A DNA stretch of 60,909 nt, taken from positions 1-60,909 of the forward strand of contig DASUQI010000018.1 of NCBI GenBank assembly GCA_036280655.1. The letters run 5' to 3'. A program made the position numbers and the translations under genes. Every line of letters begins with the position of its first letter. Position 1 is the first letter of the stretch. Source of the stretch: DASSJM01 sp036280655. GTDB lineage: Bacteria > Actinomycetota > UBA4738 > HRBIN12. A model generated the notes under the pieces. That model made no database searches. It worked only from the letters and a program-made list of their open reading frames with translations, and was not told where the DNA came from. Of the stretch, positions 40,765 to 49,265 are shown in pieces.

Positions 40765-41879
40765 GCCGGAGCCTCCGTCGAGACGTACTCCCGAGGCACG
40801 CGCTCGCCGATCCCCGTCGTGATCGCCCGCGCGATCGTGCCGGCGCGTTCGGCCAGCTCGTCGACGGTGATGCGCTCGGCGGCCTGGGCACCGATCAGCA
40901 CGACCTCGTCGCCTGTCGCGACGTGGGCGTCGCCGCAGGAGACCATGATCTGGTCCATCGTGACCGTCCCGGCCACCGGCCGGCGGACGCCGCCGATCAG
41001 GACCTCGGCCCCCTCGGCGGTCCGTGGGTAGCCGTCGTCGTAGCCGACCGGCACGGTCGCGATGGTCGATGCGCGTTCCAACCTGTACCGGCCCCCGTAC
41101 GACACGCGCTCTCCCGCCGGCAGGCGCTTGACCATCGAGACCGCCGAACGCCACGCGAGCGCCGGGCGCAGTCCCGCCCGATCCGCGAGCCCGCCGCCCG
41201 GGTCGATCCCATACACGGCGGCGCCGGGCCGGACGAGGTCCAGATGCGTCTCGGGAAGGCGGATCGTGGCCCCGCTGTTCGCGGCGTGCAGGATCGCCGG
41301 GCGGATGCCGTCGGCCGCGAGTGCCCGGACGGTCGAGCGGAAGGACGCGAGCTGGCGCCGGGTGCCCTCGTCGTCGCGCTCGGAGTCCGCGAAGTGCGTC
41401 CAGACGCCCTCGATCTCCAGGCCGGCCTCCAGTATGCGGCGCGCGAACGCCGGCGCGTCCGCGGGCGGCCACAGGCCGACCCGGTGCATCCCGGTGTCGA
41501 GCTTCAGGTGCACGGCGACGGGACGGGCGGTGGCGCGCGCGGCATCGGCGAGCCCCTCCACCCCGGCGTCCGAATACACGGACGGCGTCAGGCCAGCCTC
41601 AAGCGCCTCCTTCTCCGAACCCGGAGGGAACTCGGTCAGGACCAGGATGGGGGCGGCGATGCCCGCCTCGCGGAGTGCGAGCCCCTCCTCCACGAGCGCG
41701 ACGCCCAGGCGCGAGGCGCCGGCCGCCAGGGCGGACCTGGAGGCCGGGACGGCACCGAGTCCGTAGCCCTGCGCCTTGACGATCGCCATGAGCTCGGTCC
41801 CGTCCGGCTTGAGGAGCCGCACGTTGTGCCGGACCGCGTCGAGGTCGACATCGACGACCGTGGGTCGGTACCGCGTCAC
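40761..41879 (-). CDS. alr: alanine racemase
   Basis: 372 residues from a GTG overlapping the nnr stop by 4 nt. The PLP-binding Lys is K35 in MAIVKAQGYG (family: VVKANAYGHG); the second catalytic Tyr is in RVSYGGRYR; GYDDGYPR and TMDQIMVSCGD are conserved. It supplies D-alanine for peptidoglycan. The AQGYG variant of the PLP motif is unusual but keeps the essential Lys and Tyr. Confidence 0.93.
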   Translation of the reverse strand: MTRYRPTVVDVDLDAVRHNVRLLKPDGTELMAIVKAQGYGLGAVPASRSALAAGASRLGVALVEEGLALREAGIAAPILVLTEFPPGSEKEALEAGLTPSVYSDAGVEGLADAARATARPVAVHLKLDTGMHRVGLWPPADAPAFARRILEAGLEIEGVWTHFADSERDDEGTRRQLASFRSTVRALAADGIRPAILHAANSGATIRLPETHLDLVRPGAAVYGIDPGGGLADRAGLRPALAWRSAVSMVKRLPAGERVSYGGRYRLERASTIATVPVGYDDGYPRTAEGAEVLIGGVRRPVAGTVTMDQIMVSCGDAHVATGDEVVLIGAQAAERITVDELAERAGTIARAITTGIGERVPREYVSTEAPA

Positions 41880-43396
41880 CCGGCCAGAACCTCCAGCATC
41901 GCGTCCGGGACGGCCTCGAGTACGTCGACCGCGGTCGCGCCGTCCCCGCGGCGGTCGCCGGCGATCCTGCCGGCCAAGCCGTGGACGAATGCGGCGGCCG
42001 AACCCGCGTCGAGCGGAGAGCACCCGCGCGCGATCAGGCCCGCGATCATCCCCGTGAGGACGTCGCCGGTGCCGCCCGTCGCGAGCGAGGGGCCGCCGGT
42101 CGGGTTTATCCGCACGACGCGGTCGGGCGAGGCGACCAGGGTTCTGCTGCCCTTGAGCAGCACCGCGGCGGAGGTTCGCGCCGCGAGGTCCCGGACGTGC
42201 CGCACGCGGTCGGCCTCGACCTCGCTCGCTGGAACTCCCGCGAGCCGGGAGAACTCGCCCGCGTGCGGGGTCAGGATCAGGTCGGCCTTGCGATCGGCGA
42301 GGTCCTCCACGCGTCCGGCGAACGCGTTCAGGGCGTCGGCGTCCAGGACCACGGGGACTTCGCTCGACCGCACGAGCTCCCGGACCCAGCCCTGCGTCCG
42401 TTCGTCCAAGCTCATCCCGGGGCCCACGGCGAGGACACCGGCCTGCCCGAGAACCTCGTCGAGACGTGCCGAGCCGCCGGCGGCCGTCCCGGCGGCCGTC
42501 TCGGGCAGCCCGACGAACACGGCCTCCCGCAGCCCCGCCTGGACGATCGGCAGGACGCACTCGGGCACGGCCACGGCGACCAGTCCCGCGCCGGCCCGGT
42601 ACGCGGCCATGCCGCCCAGCGCCGGCGCGCCTGTCATGAGTCTGGAGCCGCCGACCACCACGGCGAACCCGGCCGCCCGCTTGTGCGACTCCGGCGCCCG
42701 ATGCGGGAGCATCGCCGCGACGTCTCCCGACTCGACGAGCAGCAGGTCGCCGCGGATAAGGTCGGGCGGGAACCCGATCGGCTCCACCTCGATCGCGCCC
42801 GCCAAGGTCGCGCCCGGCAGCAGGACGAGCCCGGGCTTAGGCGCGCCGAACGTGACCGTGAGGCCGGCGTGCACGGCGGCTCCCTCGACGGCCCCGGTCG
42901 CGCCGTCCACACCCGAGGGCATGTCCACGGCGACCACGGGGGCAGGGGACGCGTTCAGCGCCACGATCGCCTCGGCGTGCGCGCCCTCCGGGACGCCGCG
43001 GAACCCGGTGCCGAAGACGGCGTCGACGGCCACGTCGGACCTGGCCAGCTCGCGTTCGAGCGCAGCGGCCGAGAAGGGCCGGGTGCGCACCGTGGTGTGC
43101 TCGAGCCGCCGGAGGTTCGCCGCCGCTGGCTCGCGAAGGCCGCCCTCGAGCGATAGCACCGTCGTACGGACGCCCGCGCCGTCGAGGTACCTCGCCGCAA
43201 CCAGCCCGTCCCCCCCGTTGTTGCCTTTGCCGCACACGACCACGGCGCGCCGGCCGTACGCGCCGCCCACCAGCCGCATCGTGGCGTCGGCCACCTCCCA
43301 GCCCGCGGCCTCCATCAGCTCGTCTGCGGAGATCCCCCGGCCCCGCGTAGCGCTATCGAGCCCGGCGGCCTCGGCCGGGGTGAGGACCACCCTCAC
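41876..43396 (-). CDS. nnr: bifunctional NAD(P)H-hydrate repair enzyme (epimerase + dehydratase)
   Basis: 506 residues from a GTG overlapping the acpS stop by 4 nt. Residues 1-220 are the YjeF_N epimerase (VVVCGKGNNGGDGLVAARYL, DAVFGTGFRG, VAVDMPSGVDG). Residues 230-506 are the ribokinase-like carbohydrate-kinase/dehydratase domain (VVGGSRLMTGAP, ILTPHAGEFSRL, LATGGTGDVLTGMIAG). It repairs damaged hydrated NADH/NADPH. The fused two-domain form and the position between acpS and alr are standard in actinobacteria. Confidence 0.94.
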   Translation of the reverse strand: MRVVLTPAEAAGLDSATRGRGISADELMEAAGWEVADATMRLVGGAYGRRAVVVCGKGNNGGDGLVAARYLDGAGVRTTVLSLEGGLREPAAANLRRLEHTTVRTRPFSAAALERELARSDVAVDAVFGTGFRGVPEGAHAEAIVALNASPAPVVAVDMPSGVDGATGAVEGAAVHAGLTVTFGAPKPGLVLLPGATLAGAIEVEPIGFPPDLIRGDLLLVESGDVAAMLPHRAPESHKRAAGFAVVVGGSRLMTGAPALGGMAAYRAGAGLVAVAVPECVLPIVQAGLREAVFVGLPETAAGTAAGGSARLDEVLGQAGVLAVGPGMSLDERTQGWVRELVRSSEVPVVLDADALNAFAGRVEDLADRKADLILTPHAGEFSRLAGVPASEVEADRVRHVRDLAARTSAAVLLKGSRTLVASPDRVVRINPTGGPSLATGGTGDVLTGMIAGLIARGCSPLDAGSAAAFVHGLAGRIAGDRRGDGATAVDVLEAVPDAMLEVLAG

Positions 43397-43767
43397 CCGG
43401 ACACCGCCACCGCGAACGCCACCGCGCTGGTCTTCTCGTGCGTGAACGTGATCAGCACGCTCGAGATGCCGAGCGCGTCGGCGCGGAGCTTCGCGTTGCC
43501 CTCGAGCCGGATCGATGGCGCCCCCGAGGGCGACCGAGCGACCGAGATGTCCTGCCACCGCTTGCCGCGGTAGCCGCCAAGCGCCTTGATGACGGCCTCG
43601 CGCGCCGCGAACCGACCCGCGTAGGACTCGGCGGGCCGGGCCTTCGACTCGCAGTAGGCGCGCTCCTCCGGGGTGAACACCCGCTCCCGCATCGTCCCAT
43701 GTCGCTCGAGAGCGCGCTCCATCCGCGCGATCTCGCAGATGTCGACCCCGAGGCCGAGGATCTCCAC
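43393..43767 (-). CDS. acpS: holo-[acyl-carrier-protein] synthase
   Basis: 124 residues from a GTG. The Mg2+-binding Asp and Glu are in GLGVDICEIARM and FAAREAVIKALG; FTHEKTSAVAFAVA closes the fold. It transfers phosphopantetheine from CoA to acyl carrier protein. TACGCT ends 6 nt upstream of the GTG, so the mRNA is probably leaderless. It is first of the acpS-nnr-alr-hydrolase run, in which each gene overlaps the next by 4 nt. Confidence 0.93.
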   Translation of the reverse strand: MEILGLGVDICEIARMERALERHGTMRERVFTPEERAYCESKARPAESYAGRFAAREAVIKALGGYRGKRWQDISVARSPSGAPSIRLEGNAKLRADALGISSVLITFTHEKTSAVAFAVAVSG

Positions 43768-44193
43768 GCCGCTAGCGTAGCCTCGGCGGCAATGAGCGAC
43801 GCGCTCGGCATGTGGATCCAACCGGTGATCCGAGGTGTGACCCCCTGTCCGGACGATCGTGTCCGGTCGGCTTGCCGGGGTCGGCTGCATAGGATCTTCC
43901 TGGGCTCGCGTGGGGGCGATCTGAGGCAACAGTCACCCCATGCTAGCCGGACGAAGGAACGTGCCTTCCCGCGCTTCAGCCGCAGACCACCGCCGCCGTC
44001 CCGGGGATCGGAGTACGGTTTCGCGCTCGCCGACCTCGGCGCCGCCGGCTCAAGTATGTGCCCTTGATCAAGGCCGTGCCGGAGTCGACTAGGACCGGCC
44101 GGTGGGTCCGGACGGGGGAGGCGGAGCTGAGGTTGTCGATGGGTCTGGCGGCGGCGACGTCTGGGAAGGCTACGGTGAAGGCTACGGTGAAGG
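43768..44193. other. 426-bp gene-free stretch with a perfect hairpin
   Basis: It lies between the acpS start and the stop of the repeat-containing membrane protein. It contains the inverted repeat CCGGAC-gatcgt-GTCCGG (43848-43865), likely a terminator or RNA hairpin for the membrane-protein transcript, though no T-run follows on the minus strand. The 12-bp repeats of the neighbouring gene extend into its edge (from about 44168). Small plus-strand reading frames here show no recognisable protein. Confidence 0.4.
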
Positions 44194-44434
44194 CTACGGT
44201 GAAGGCTCCGGTGAAGGCTCCGGTGAAGGCTCCGGTGGAGGCTCCGGAGAGGGAGCCGGCGAGGGGTCGGGGGGCGGTGCGGGAGAGGGGTCGGGAGAGG
44301 GGTCGGGAGAGGGGTCGGGAGAGGGGTCGGGAGAGGGGTCGGGAGAGGGGTCGGGCGAGGGGTCGGGCGAGGGGTCGGGGGACGGGTCCGGGGACGGGTC
44401 CGGGGACGGGTCCGGGGAAGGGTCCGGGGACGGG
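44168..44434 (-). repeat. array of 12-bp tandem repeats encoding (PDPS/PEPS)n
   Basis: The array is built from variants of a 12-bp unit (plus strand GGGAGAGGGGTC, and GGTGAAGGCTCC at the left edge) and codes on the minus strand for four-residue units PDPS, PEPS or PAPS. Three consecutive units at the left edge carry CTA (44170, 44182, 44194), each an in-frame TAG stop, so the coding end lies inside the array. Units in the middle are identical, indicating recent slippage or conversion. Confidence 0.9.
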
Positions 44435-45093
44435 TGCGTTCCGGGCGTCGGCTCGGGCGACGGCCCCGGAGCCGGCGACGGATCCGGGCTCGAGGGGTCA
44501 GGTCCCGGCCGAGGGCCAGGTCCCGGGTCCGGCTCGGGTCCGATCTGGGGGATGGTCCCAAACGAGAGGAGATTCCCACCGAATCCGAGGAGCCCCCCGA
44601 TGGGCAACAGGGGTGTCGGCCCGCTGTGGCCTCCGCCGTCGCCAACCACGTTGACCGCTCGGCTTCCCTCCGCTCCTGAGGAGCTCGGTATGTACACGAG
44701 GTACGGCGCGCCATTGGGCCCTATACCGATCGAGAAGGCTCCCGCGAGCGGCGGGTTATCGGCGTCATCCGTCGCCTTCATGAGTCCAGCCACGAGCAAG
44801 ACGGCGATGGCAACCACCGCAAGCCTGCGGATCTGGAAACGACTCGGCTCCAACCGGCGGACCACCGCATCCCAGGCACCCCAGCGCCGCCTATGACTGT
44901 CTTCCAACTCGTGATATCTGCGCAGCGCCTGCCCTCGTTCCCGAACCGGGTAGCGCTCTCCAGGCTCCAGGGGTCGCTTGTCGTCGAAGACGACATACCA
45001 GCCGGTGGCGTGGTGGAGGCTGTATCGTCGGCCGAGCTTCACCACCCTGGGGCTGATCGCCTTGGGTCGGCAGGCTGTCACCCCACCATCCAC
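44194..45093 (-). CDS. membrane-anchored protein with a long (PDPS)n extracellular tail
   Basis: 299 residues from a GTG that follows GGAGGT by 7 nt. The cytoplasmic N-terminus (1-80) has no recognised domain (RRYSLHHATGWYVVFDD, ERGQALRRYHELED). One transmembrane helix (LAVVAIAVLLVAGLM) lies near residue 90. The outside part begins with a Gly-rich hydrophobic region (IGGLLGFGGNLLSFGTIPQ) and then about 120 residues of Pro/Ser/Asp repeats. Pro-rich tails of this kind span or bind the cell wall. Not recognised otherwise. Confidence 0.72.
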   Translation of the reverse strand: MDGGVTACRPKAISPRVVKLGRRYSLHHATGWYVVFDDKRPLEPGERYPVRERGQALRRYHELEDSHRRRWGAWDAVVRRLEPSRFQIRRLAVVAIAVLLVAGLMKATDDADNPPLAGAFSIGIGPNGAPYLVYIPSSSGAEGSRAVNVVGDGGGHSGPTPLLPIGGLLGFGGNLLSFGTIPQIGPEPDPGPGPRPGPDPSSPDPSPAPGPSPEPTPGTHPSPDPSPDPSPDPSPDPSPDPSPDPSPDPSPDPSPDPSPDPSPDPSPDPSPAPPPDPSPAPSPEPPPEPSPEPSPEPSP

Positions 45094-45261
45094 CCTGTTA
45101 CCTCCGAAACCCTCAACACGTACCGTGAGGCTGGCCACTCTACGTGTTCTCGATCGGTCCTGCCATCGGACCGGCACGCGCCAGGCATTCTTGTCACTCA
45201 ATCTCGACGAACGACTGGTCGAAGGGTGCCGCCCGAGACACCCCCCCGACAGGGAGCGAGG

Positions 45262-45315
45262 CCCGGTGAGTCCGCGGACGCGGCCGACTCGCGAGATACC
45301 GCGGATGACACCGGG
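45262..45315 (-). promoter_or_regulatory. nested inverted-repeat element between glmS and the PDPS-repeat gene
   Basis: CCCGGTG (45262-45268) pairs with CACCGGG (45309-45315). Inside it CCGCGG (45272-45277) pairs with CCGCGG (45299-45304), enclosing a CTCGCGAG palindrome. It lies in the 266-bp gap after the glmS stop. It could be the glmS terminator or a structured leader of the membrane-protein gene; it lacks a T-run. It does not look like the glmS ribozyme, which would lie upstream of glmS. Confidence 0.4.
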
Positions 45316-45359
45316 AGGGCCGGCTCCCGCCTGCCGGGTACCCCCCGTGGCACCCCGGC

Positions 45360-47183
45360 CTACTCGACGGTGACGCTCTTGGCGAGGTTGCGCGGCTGAT
45401 CCACGTCGCACCCGCGGAGCTTGGCCACGTGGTAGGCGAGCAGCTGCAGCGGCGGCGTCACGACGACCGGCGCGAACAGCTCGGGCACCCGGGGGACGAA
45501 CAGCACGTGCTCGGCGTGGGTGCCGATCTCTTCGTCGCCCTCGCTCGCGACGGCGATCACCTTCGCGCCGCGGGCGCGCACCTCCTGGATGTTCGAGAGC
45601 ACCTTCGGGTAGACGTGGCACTCGGTCGCGACGGCGACGACGGGGACCCCGTCCTCCACGAGGGCGATCGGGCCGTGCTTCAGCTCGCCGGCCGGGTACC
45701 CCTCGGCGTGCAGGTACGAGAGCTCCTTCAGCTTGAGGGCGCCCTCCAGCGCCGCCGGATATCCCGTGTGCCGCCCGAGGAACAGGACGTCGGTGGTGTC
45801 GCGGACCTCGCGGGCGATCGCGGCGACCTGGTCGTTCAGGTCCAGCGTGCGGGCCACCTGGTCGGGCAGCTCACGCATCTTGTTCACGGTCTCGACGATC
45901 TCGACGGGGAACATCGACCCGCGCACCTGCGCGAGGTACAGCGCAACGAGATGCAGGGCGGCCATCTGCGTCGCGAACGTCTTCGTCGCGGCGACGCAGA
46001 TCTCGGGTCCGGCGTGCGTGTACATCACGGCGTCGGCCTCGCGTGCGAGCGACGAGCCGATCGTGTTCGTCACGGCCAGAACCTTCGACCCCTGACGCCG
46101 CGCGTGGCGGGCCGCCTCAAGCGTGTCGATCGTCTCGCCCGACTGGCTCACCGCGAGCGTGAGCGTGTCCGGCGCGAGCACCGGGTCCCGGTACCGGAAC
46201 TCGGACGCGATGTCGATCTCGACGGGAACCCGCGTCCAGTGCTCGATCGCGTACTTCGCCACCAGGCCGGAATGGAACGCCGTCCCGCACGCGACCACGA
46301 ACACCTTGCCGATCTCGCGCAGGACGTCGGTATCGGTATACAGCTCGTCGAGCGTGAGGAGCCCCTGCTCGTTCACGCGGCCGACGAGCGTGTCCCGGAT
46401 CGCCGCGGGCTGCTCCCAGATCTCCTTCAGCATGAAGTCGTCGAACCCGCCCTTCTGGGCCCGGGCGACGTCCCACTCGACCTTGAACGGCTTCGCCGGG
46501 ACCTCGGCGCCGTGCAGGTCGGTGACGCGGATGCCGTCCGCCCGCACCTCGACGACCTGCCGCTCGTCGAGGGGCACCACGGTGCGGGTCTTCTGCAGGA
46601 CCGCGGGGATATCCGAGGCGAGGAGGTTCTCGCCGTCGCCGAGCCCCACGATCAGCGGCGAGGCGACCTTGACGCCGACGATCACGTCCGGCTCGTCCAG
46701 CCCGACCACGACGAGCGCGAACGCGCCGTCGAGCGTGCGGACGGCGGCGCGGACCCGGTCGGCGAGCGAACCTTCCTGCTCCTCGATGAGGTGTGCGACG
46801 ACTTCGGTGTCGGTCTCGGACGCGAGCGAGTGGCCGCGCTTCTCGAGGCCGGTCCGGAGCTCGGCGAAGTTCTCGACGATGCCGTTGTGGATCACGGCGA
46901 TCCGGCCGTCGCAGTCCGTGTGGGGGTGGGCGTTGCGGTCGGTGGGCGCGCCGTGCGTGGCCCACCGCGTGTGGCCGATGCCGACCGAGCCGGAGGGGGC
47001 GCCCCCGGCCTCGAGCGCCGCCTCGAGCTCGCCCAGCTTGCCGGCCCGCTTGACGACCGACAGGCCGCCGTCGAGCAGCGCGACGCCGGAGGAGTCGTAC
47101 CCCCGGTACTCGAGACGGCGGAGCCCCTCGAGAACCACGGGGAGCGCAGGGTCGGGGCCGACGTAGCCCACGATGCCGCACAT
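45360..47183 (-). CDS. glmS: glutamine-fructose-6-phosphate aminotransferase
   Basis: 607 residues, full length. The glutaminase Cys2 opens the protein (MCGIVGYVG), followed by GIGHTRWATHG and HNGIVENF. Two SIS isomerase domains have CGTAFHSGLVAKY, VSQSGETIDT, and ESYLHAEGYPAGELKHGPIA near K/E active-site residues; the end is RNLAKSVTVE. It makes glucosamine-6-phosphate, the first step to UDP-GlcNAc. TACCCT lies 9 nt upstream of the ATG, a possible leaderless-type -10; no glmS ribozyme is seen in the 45 bp between glmS and glmM. Confidence 0.96.
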   Translation of the reverse strand: MCGIVGYVGPDPALPVVLEGLRRLEYRGYDSSGVALLDGGLSVVKRAGKLGELEAALEAGGAPSGSVGIGHTRWATHGAPTDRNAHPHTDCDGRIAVIHNGIVENFAELRTGLEKRGHSLASETDTEVVAHLIEEQEGSLADRVRAAVRTLDGAFALVVVGLDEPDVIVGVKVASPLIVGLGDGENLLASDIPAVLQKTRTVVPLDERQVVEVRADGIRVTDLHGAEVPAKPFKVEWDVARAQKGGFDDFMLKEIWEQPAAIRDTLVGRVNEQGLLTLDELYTDTDVLREIGKVFVVACGTAFHSGLVAKYAIEHWTRVPVEIDIASEFRYRDPVLAPDTLTLAVSQSGETIDTLEAARHARRQGSKVLAVTNTIGSSLAREADAVMYTHAGPEICVAATKTFATQMAALHLVALYLAQVRGSMFPVEIVETVNKMRELPDQVARTLDLNDQVAAIAREVRDTTDVLFLGRHTGYPAALEGALKLKELSYLHAEGYPAGELKHGPIALVEDGVPVVAVATECHVYPKVLSNIQEVRARGAKVIAVASEGDEEIGTHAEHVLFVPRVPELFAPVVVTPPLQLLAYHVAKLRGCDVDQPRNLAKSVTVE

Positions 47184-47228
47184 GAGGCTCGAAGGGTAGC
47201 AGCCGCAGATCGGAACCGGAACCGCCGG

Positions 47229-48557
47229 TCAGCCGAGCGCTTCGGCCACCCGTTCGGCGACGGCCTCGGCGTGCTCGCGCGCGAGCTGCTCGGTCTCGGC
47301 CTCCACCATCACGCGCACCAGCGGCTCGGTTCCCGAGGCGCGTACGAGCACACGCCCGGTCCCGTCGAGCTGCGCCTCCCGTGCCCGGACCGCCTCCCAG
47401 ACCTCCTCGGCCTCGTCCAGGCGTCCCTTGTCGGCGACCTCGACGTTGATCATCACCTGCGGGAACCGCTGCATCACGTTCGCGAGCTCGCCGACCGAGA
47501 CGTCGCGCGCGGCCGCCAGCGAGAGGAACCGGACGGCCGTCACGAGCCCGTCGCCGGTGGTCGCGTGCTCGCGGAAGATCACGTGGCCGGACTGCTCCCC
47601 GCCGAGGGCGAGGTCGTGCTCGAGCATGCGTTCAAGGACGTAGCGGTCGCCGACGGGCGCGGACACGACGCGGATCCCGTGCTCCTCCATCGCCCGGTGG
47701 AACCCCACGTTCGCCATCACGGTGGCGACGACGGCGTCGCCGGTGAGCGTGCCGCGCTCCTGCATCTCGATCGCGGACGCGGCGAGGACCTGGTCGCCGT
47801 CGACGACTCGACCCTCGGCATCGGCGAACATCGCGCGATCGGCATCGCCGTCGTGCGCCACACCCGCGTCGGCGCCCAGCTCCACCACGGCTTCGGCGAC
47901 CACCTCGGGGAACAGTGCGCCGGAGCCGACATTGATCCTCGACCCGTCCCCGTCTGCGTTGATCGCCACGACGTCGGCCCCGAGCCTGCGGAGCACGTCG
48001 GGCGCGAACCCGCTCGCCGCGCCGTTGGCGCAATCGACGACGATCCGCATCCCGTCCAGCGGCCGGTGGGCGACCCCGATCACGTGGTCGAGGTAGCTGG
48101 GGGCATCCGGCGGGAGGGGTCGGACCTGGCCGGTTCGGGGGGCGGCTCCTCCACCTGCCCCGATCTCGTCCTCGATCTGCCCCTCGAGCCGATCCGACAG
48201 CTTGTAGCCGCCGGCGTCGAGGAACTTGATGCCGTTGTCGCCGGGCTGGTTGTGTGAGGCGGAGATCACGATCCCGGACTCGATCCCGAGCCCGGGGACG
48301 AGGAACGCCACGGCAGGGGTGGGGACGACCCCGGCCAGGACGACATCGCCGCCCTCATCGACGATCCCCTCGACGAGTGCGTCCTCGAGTGGCTTTCCCG
48401 AGAGCCTGGTGTCGCGGCCGATCAGGAGGGTGGGCGACCGGTCGTGCTCACGACCGAGCGCGCGGACCGCCGCTCGACCCAGCGCGCGCGTGAGCTCGAT
48501 CGTGAGGTCCCGTCCGTACGCGCCTCGGATGCCGTCCGTGCCGAACAGCCGCGCCAT
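47229..48557 (-). CDS. glmM: phosphoglucosamine mutase
   Basis: 442 residues. It starts MARLFGTDGIRGAYG; the phosphoserine is S101 in ISASHNQPGDNGIKF, the metal loop is DGDADRAMFAD, and GGEQSGHVIF and RASGTEPLVRVM are conserved. It converts glucosamine-6-phosphate to glucosamine-1-phosphate. TAGCCT ends 8 nt before the ATG. In the actinobacterial order it follows rplM-rpsI, here with a small plus-strand gene between. Confidence 0.96.
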   Translation of the reverse strand: MARLFGTDGIRGAYGRDLTIELTRALGRAAVRALGREHDRSPTLLIGRDTRLSGKPLEDALVEGIVDEGGDVVLAGVVPTPAVAFLVPGLGIESGIVISASHNQPGDNGIKFLDAGGYKLSDRLEGQIEDEIGAGGGAAPRTGQVRPLPPDAPSYLDHVIGVAHRPLDGMRIVVDCANGAASGFAPDVLRRLGADVVAINADGDGSRINVGSGALFPEVVAEAVVELGADAGVAHDGDADRAMFADAEGRVVDGDQVLAASAIEMQERGTLTGDAVVATVMANVGFHRAMEEHGIRVVSAPVGDRYVLERMLEHDLALGGEQSGHVIFREHATTGDGLVTAVRFLSLAAARDVSVGELANVMQRFPQVMINVEVADKGRLDEAEEVWEAVRAREAQLDGTGRVLVRASGTEPLVRVMVEAETEQLAREHAEAVAERVAEALG

Positions 48558-48640
48558 GGGGGCGAAGGCTACTCGATAGCCTCCGGGTCAACCCTCGGGC
48601 GGAGCCTGCCTCACACCCGCTCCTGTGGCACGATGCGGAG

Positions 48641-48865
48641 ATGTCCGACCTCGTCCGCCTGCGCTCGGTCCCTTCGACGCTCGAGGGCGAGATCATCCGA
48701 TCCCGGCTCGAGGCCGAGGGGATCCCCGTGCTGCTGAAGGGCGGGAGCAGCGGCGACCCCTACCCAGCGGGGCCGGTACACGTGTTCGTCCCGAAGGACC
48801 TCGAGGTCCAGGCGAACCTCGCGCTCTCGGACGTCCCGGCCTCGGGCGAGGCCGATCCCGCGTAG
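48641..48865 (+). CDS. DUF2007 (putative signal-transducing) small protein
   Basis: 74 residues. LVRLRSVPSTLEGEIIRSRL and LEAEGIPVLLKGG...GPVHVFVPKDLEVQANLAL are the DUF2007 pattern: a small ferredoxin-like fold in which LxAxGIxxxL is diagnostic. The function is unknown; the fold is related to PII-like proteins. It is placed on the opposite strand between glmM and rpsI, divergent from glmM. Confidence 0.8.
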   Translation: MSDLVRLRSVPSTLEGEIIRSRLEAEGIPVLLKGGSSGDPYPAGPVHVFVPKDLEVQANLALSDVPASGEADPA

Positions 48866-48880
48866 CCCGGAGGGTGCCGC

Positions 48881-49264
48881 CTAGCGCTTGGAGTACTGCG
48901 GCGCCTTGCGGGCCTTCTTCAGCCCGTACTTGCGGCGCTCCTTCTCGCGCGCGTCCCGCGAGAGGTATCCCTCTTTCTTGAGGCTCGCGCGGAGCTCGGG
49001 GTCGAGCTCGATCAGCGCCCGAGCGATGCCCAGCCGCAACGCACCGGCCTGGCCGGACACGCCGCCGCCCTCGATCCGGGCGATCACGTCGAGGTCCTTC
49101 TCCCGGCCGGCAAGGCGGAGCGGCGCCGAGACCACCATGCGGTGCGCCCGCGTCGTGAAGTACTCGTCGAGGGTGCGACCGTTCAACTGGAAGGCGCCGG
49201 TGCCCGGCACGAGCCGGACACGGGCCACGGCCTCCTTGCGTCGACCCGTCGCCGTCTGCGCCAT
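48881..49264 (-). CDS. rpsI: 30S ribosomal protein S9
   Basis: 127 residues, full length. Conserved TGRRKEAVARVRLVPGTG at the start, GGGVSGQAGALRLGIARAL in the middle and the basic C-terminal tail ending in YSKR, which reaches the P-site tRNA. It follows rplM by one base pair. Confidence 0.97.
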   Translation of the reverse strand: MAQTATGRRKEAVARVRLVPGTGAFQLNGRTLDEYFTTRAHRMVVSAPLRLAGREKDLDVIARIEGGGVSGQAGALRLGIARALIELDPELRASLKKEGYLSRDAREKERRKYGLKKARKAPQYSKR

Positions 49265-49265
49265 C

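Noticed and set aside
44102..44896. Gly/Ser/Glu-repeat reading frame opposite the PDPS-repeat protein
   Set aside because: It only mirrors the 12-bp repeats; no start signals, and the minus-strand frame has a good ribosome binding site and a transmembrane helix.
47184..47228. glmS ribozyme upstream of glmS
   Set aside because: Only 45 bp separate glmS and glmM; no ribozyme core is possible.
45429..48257. A 942-codon open frame on the plus strand across glmS and glmM
   Set aside because: It is antisense to two certain genes; the composition (Arg/His/Asp/Val-rich) is the expected shadow of GC-rich coding on the other strand.
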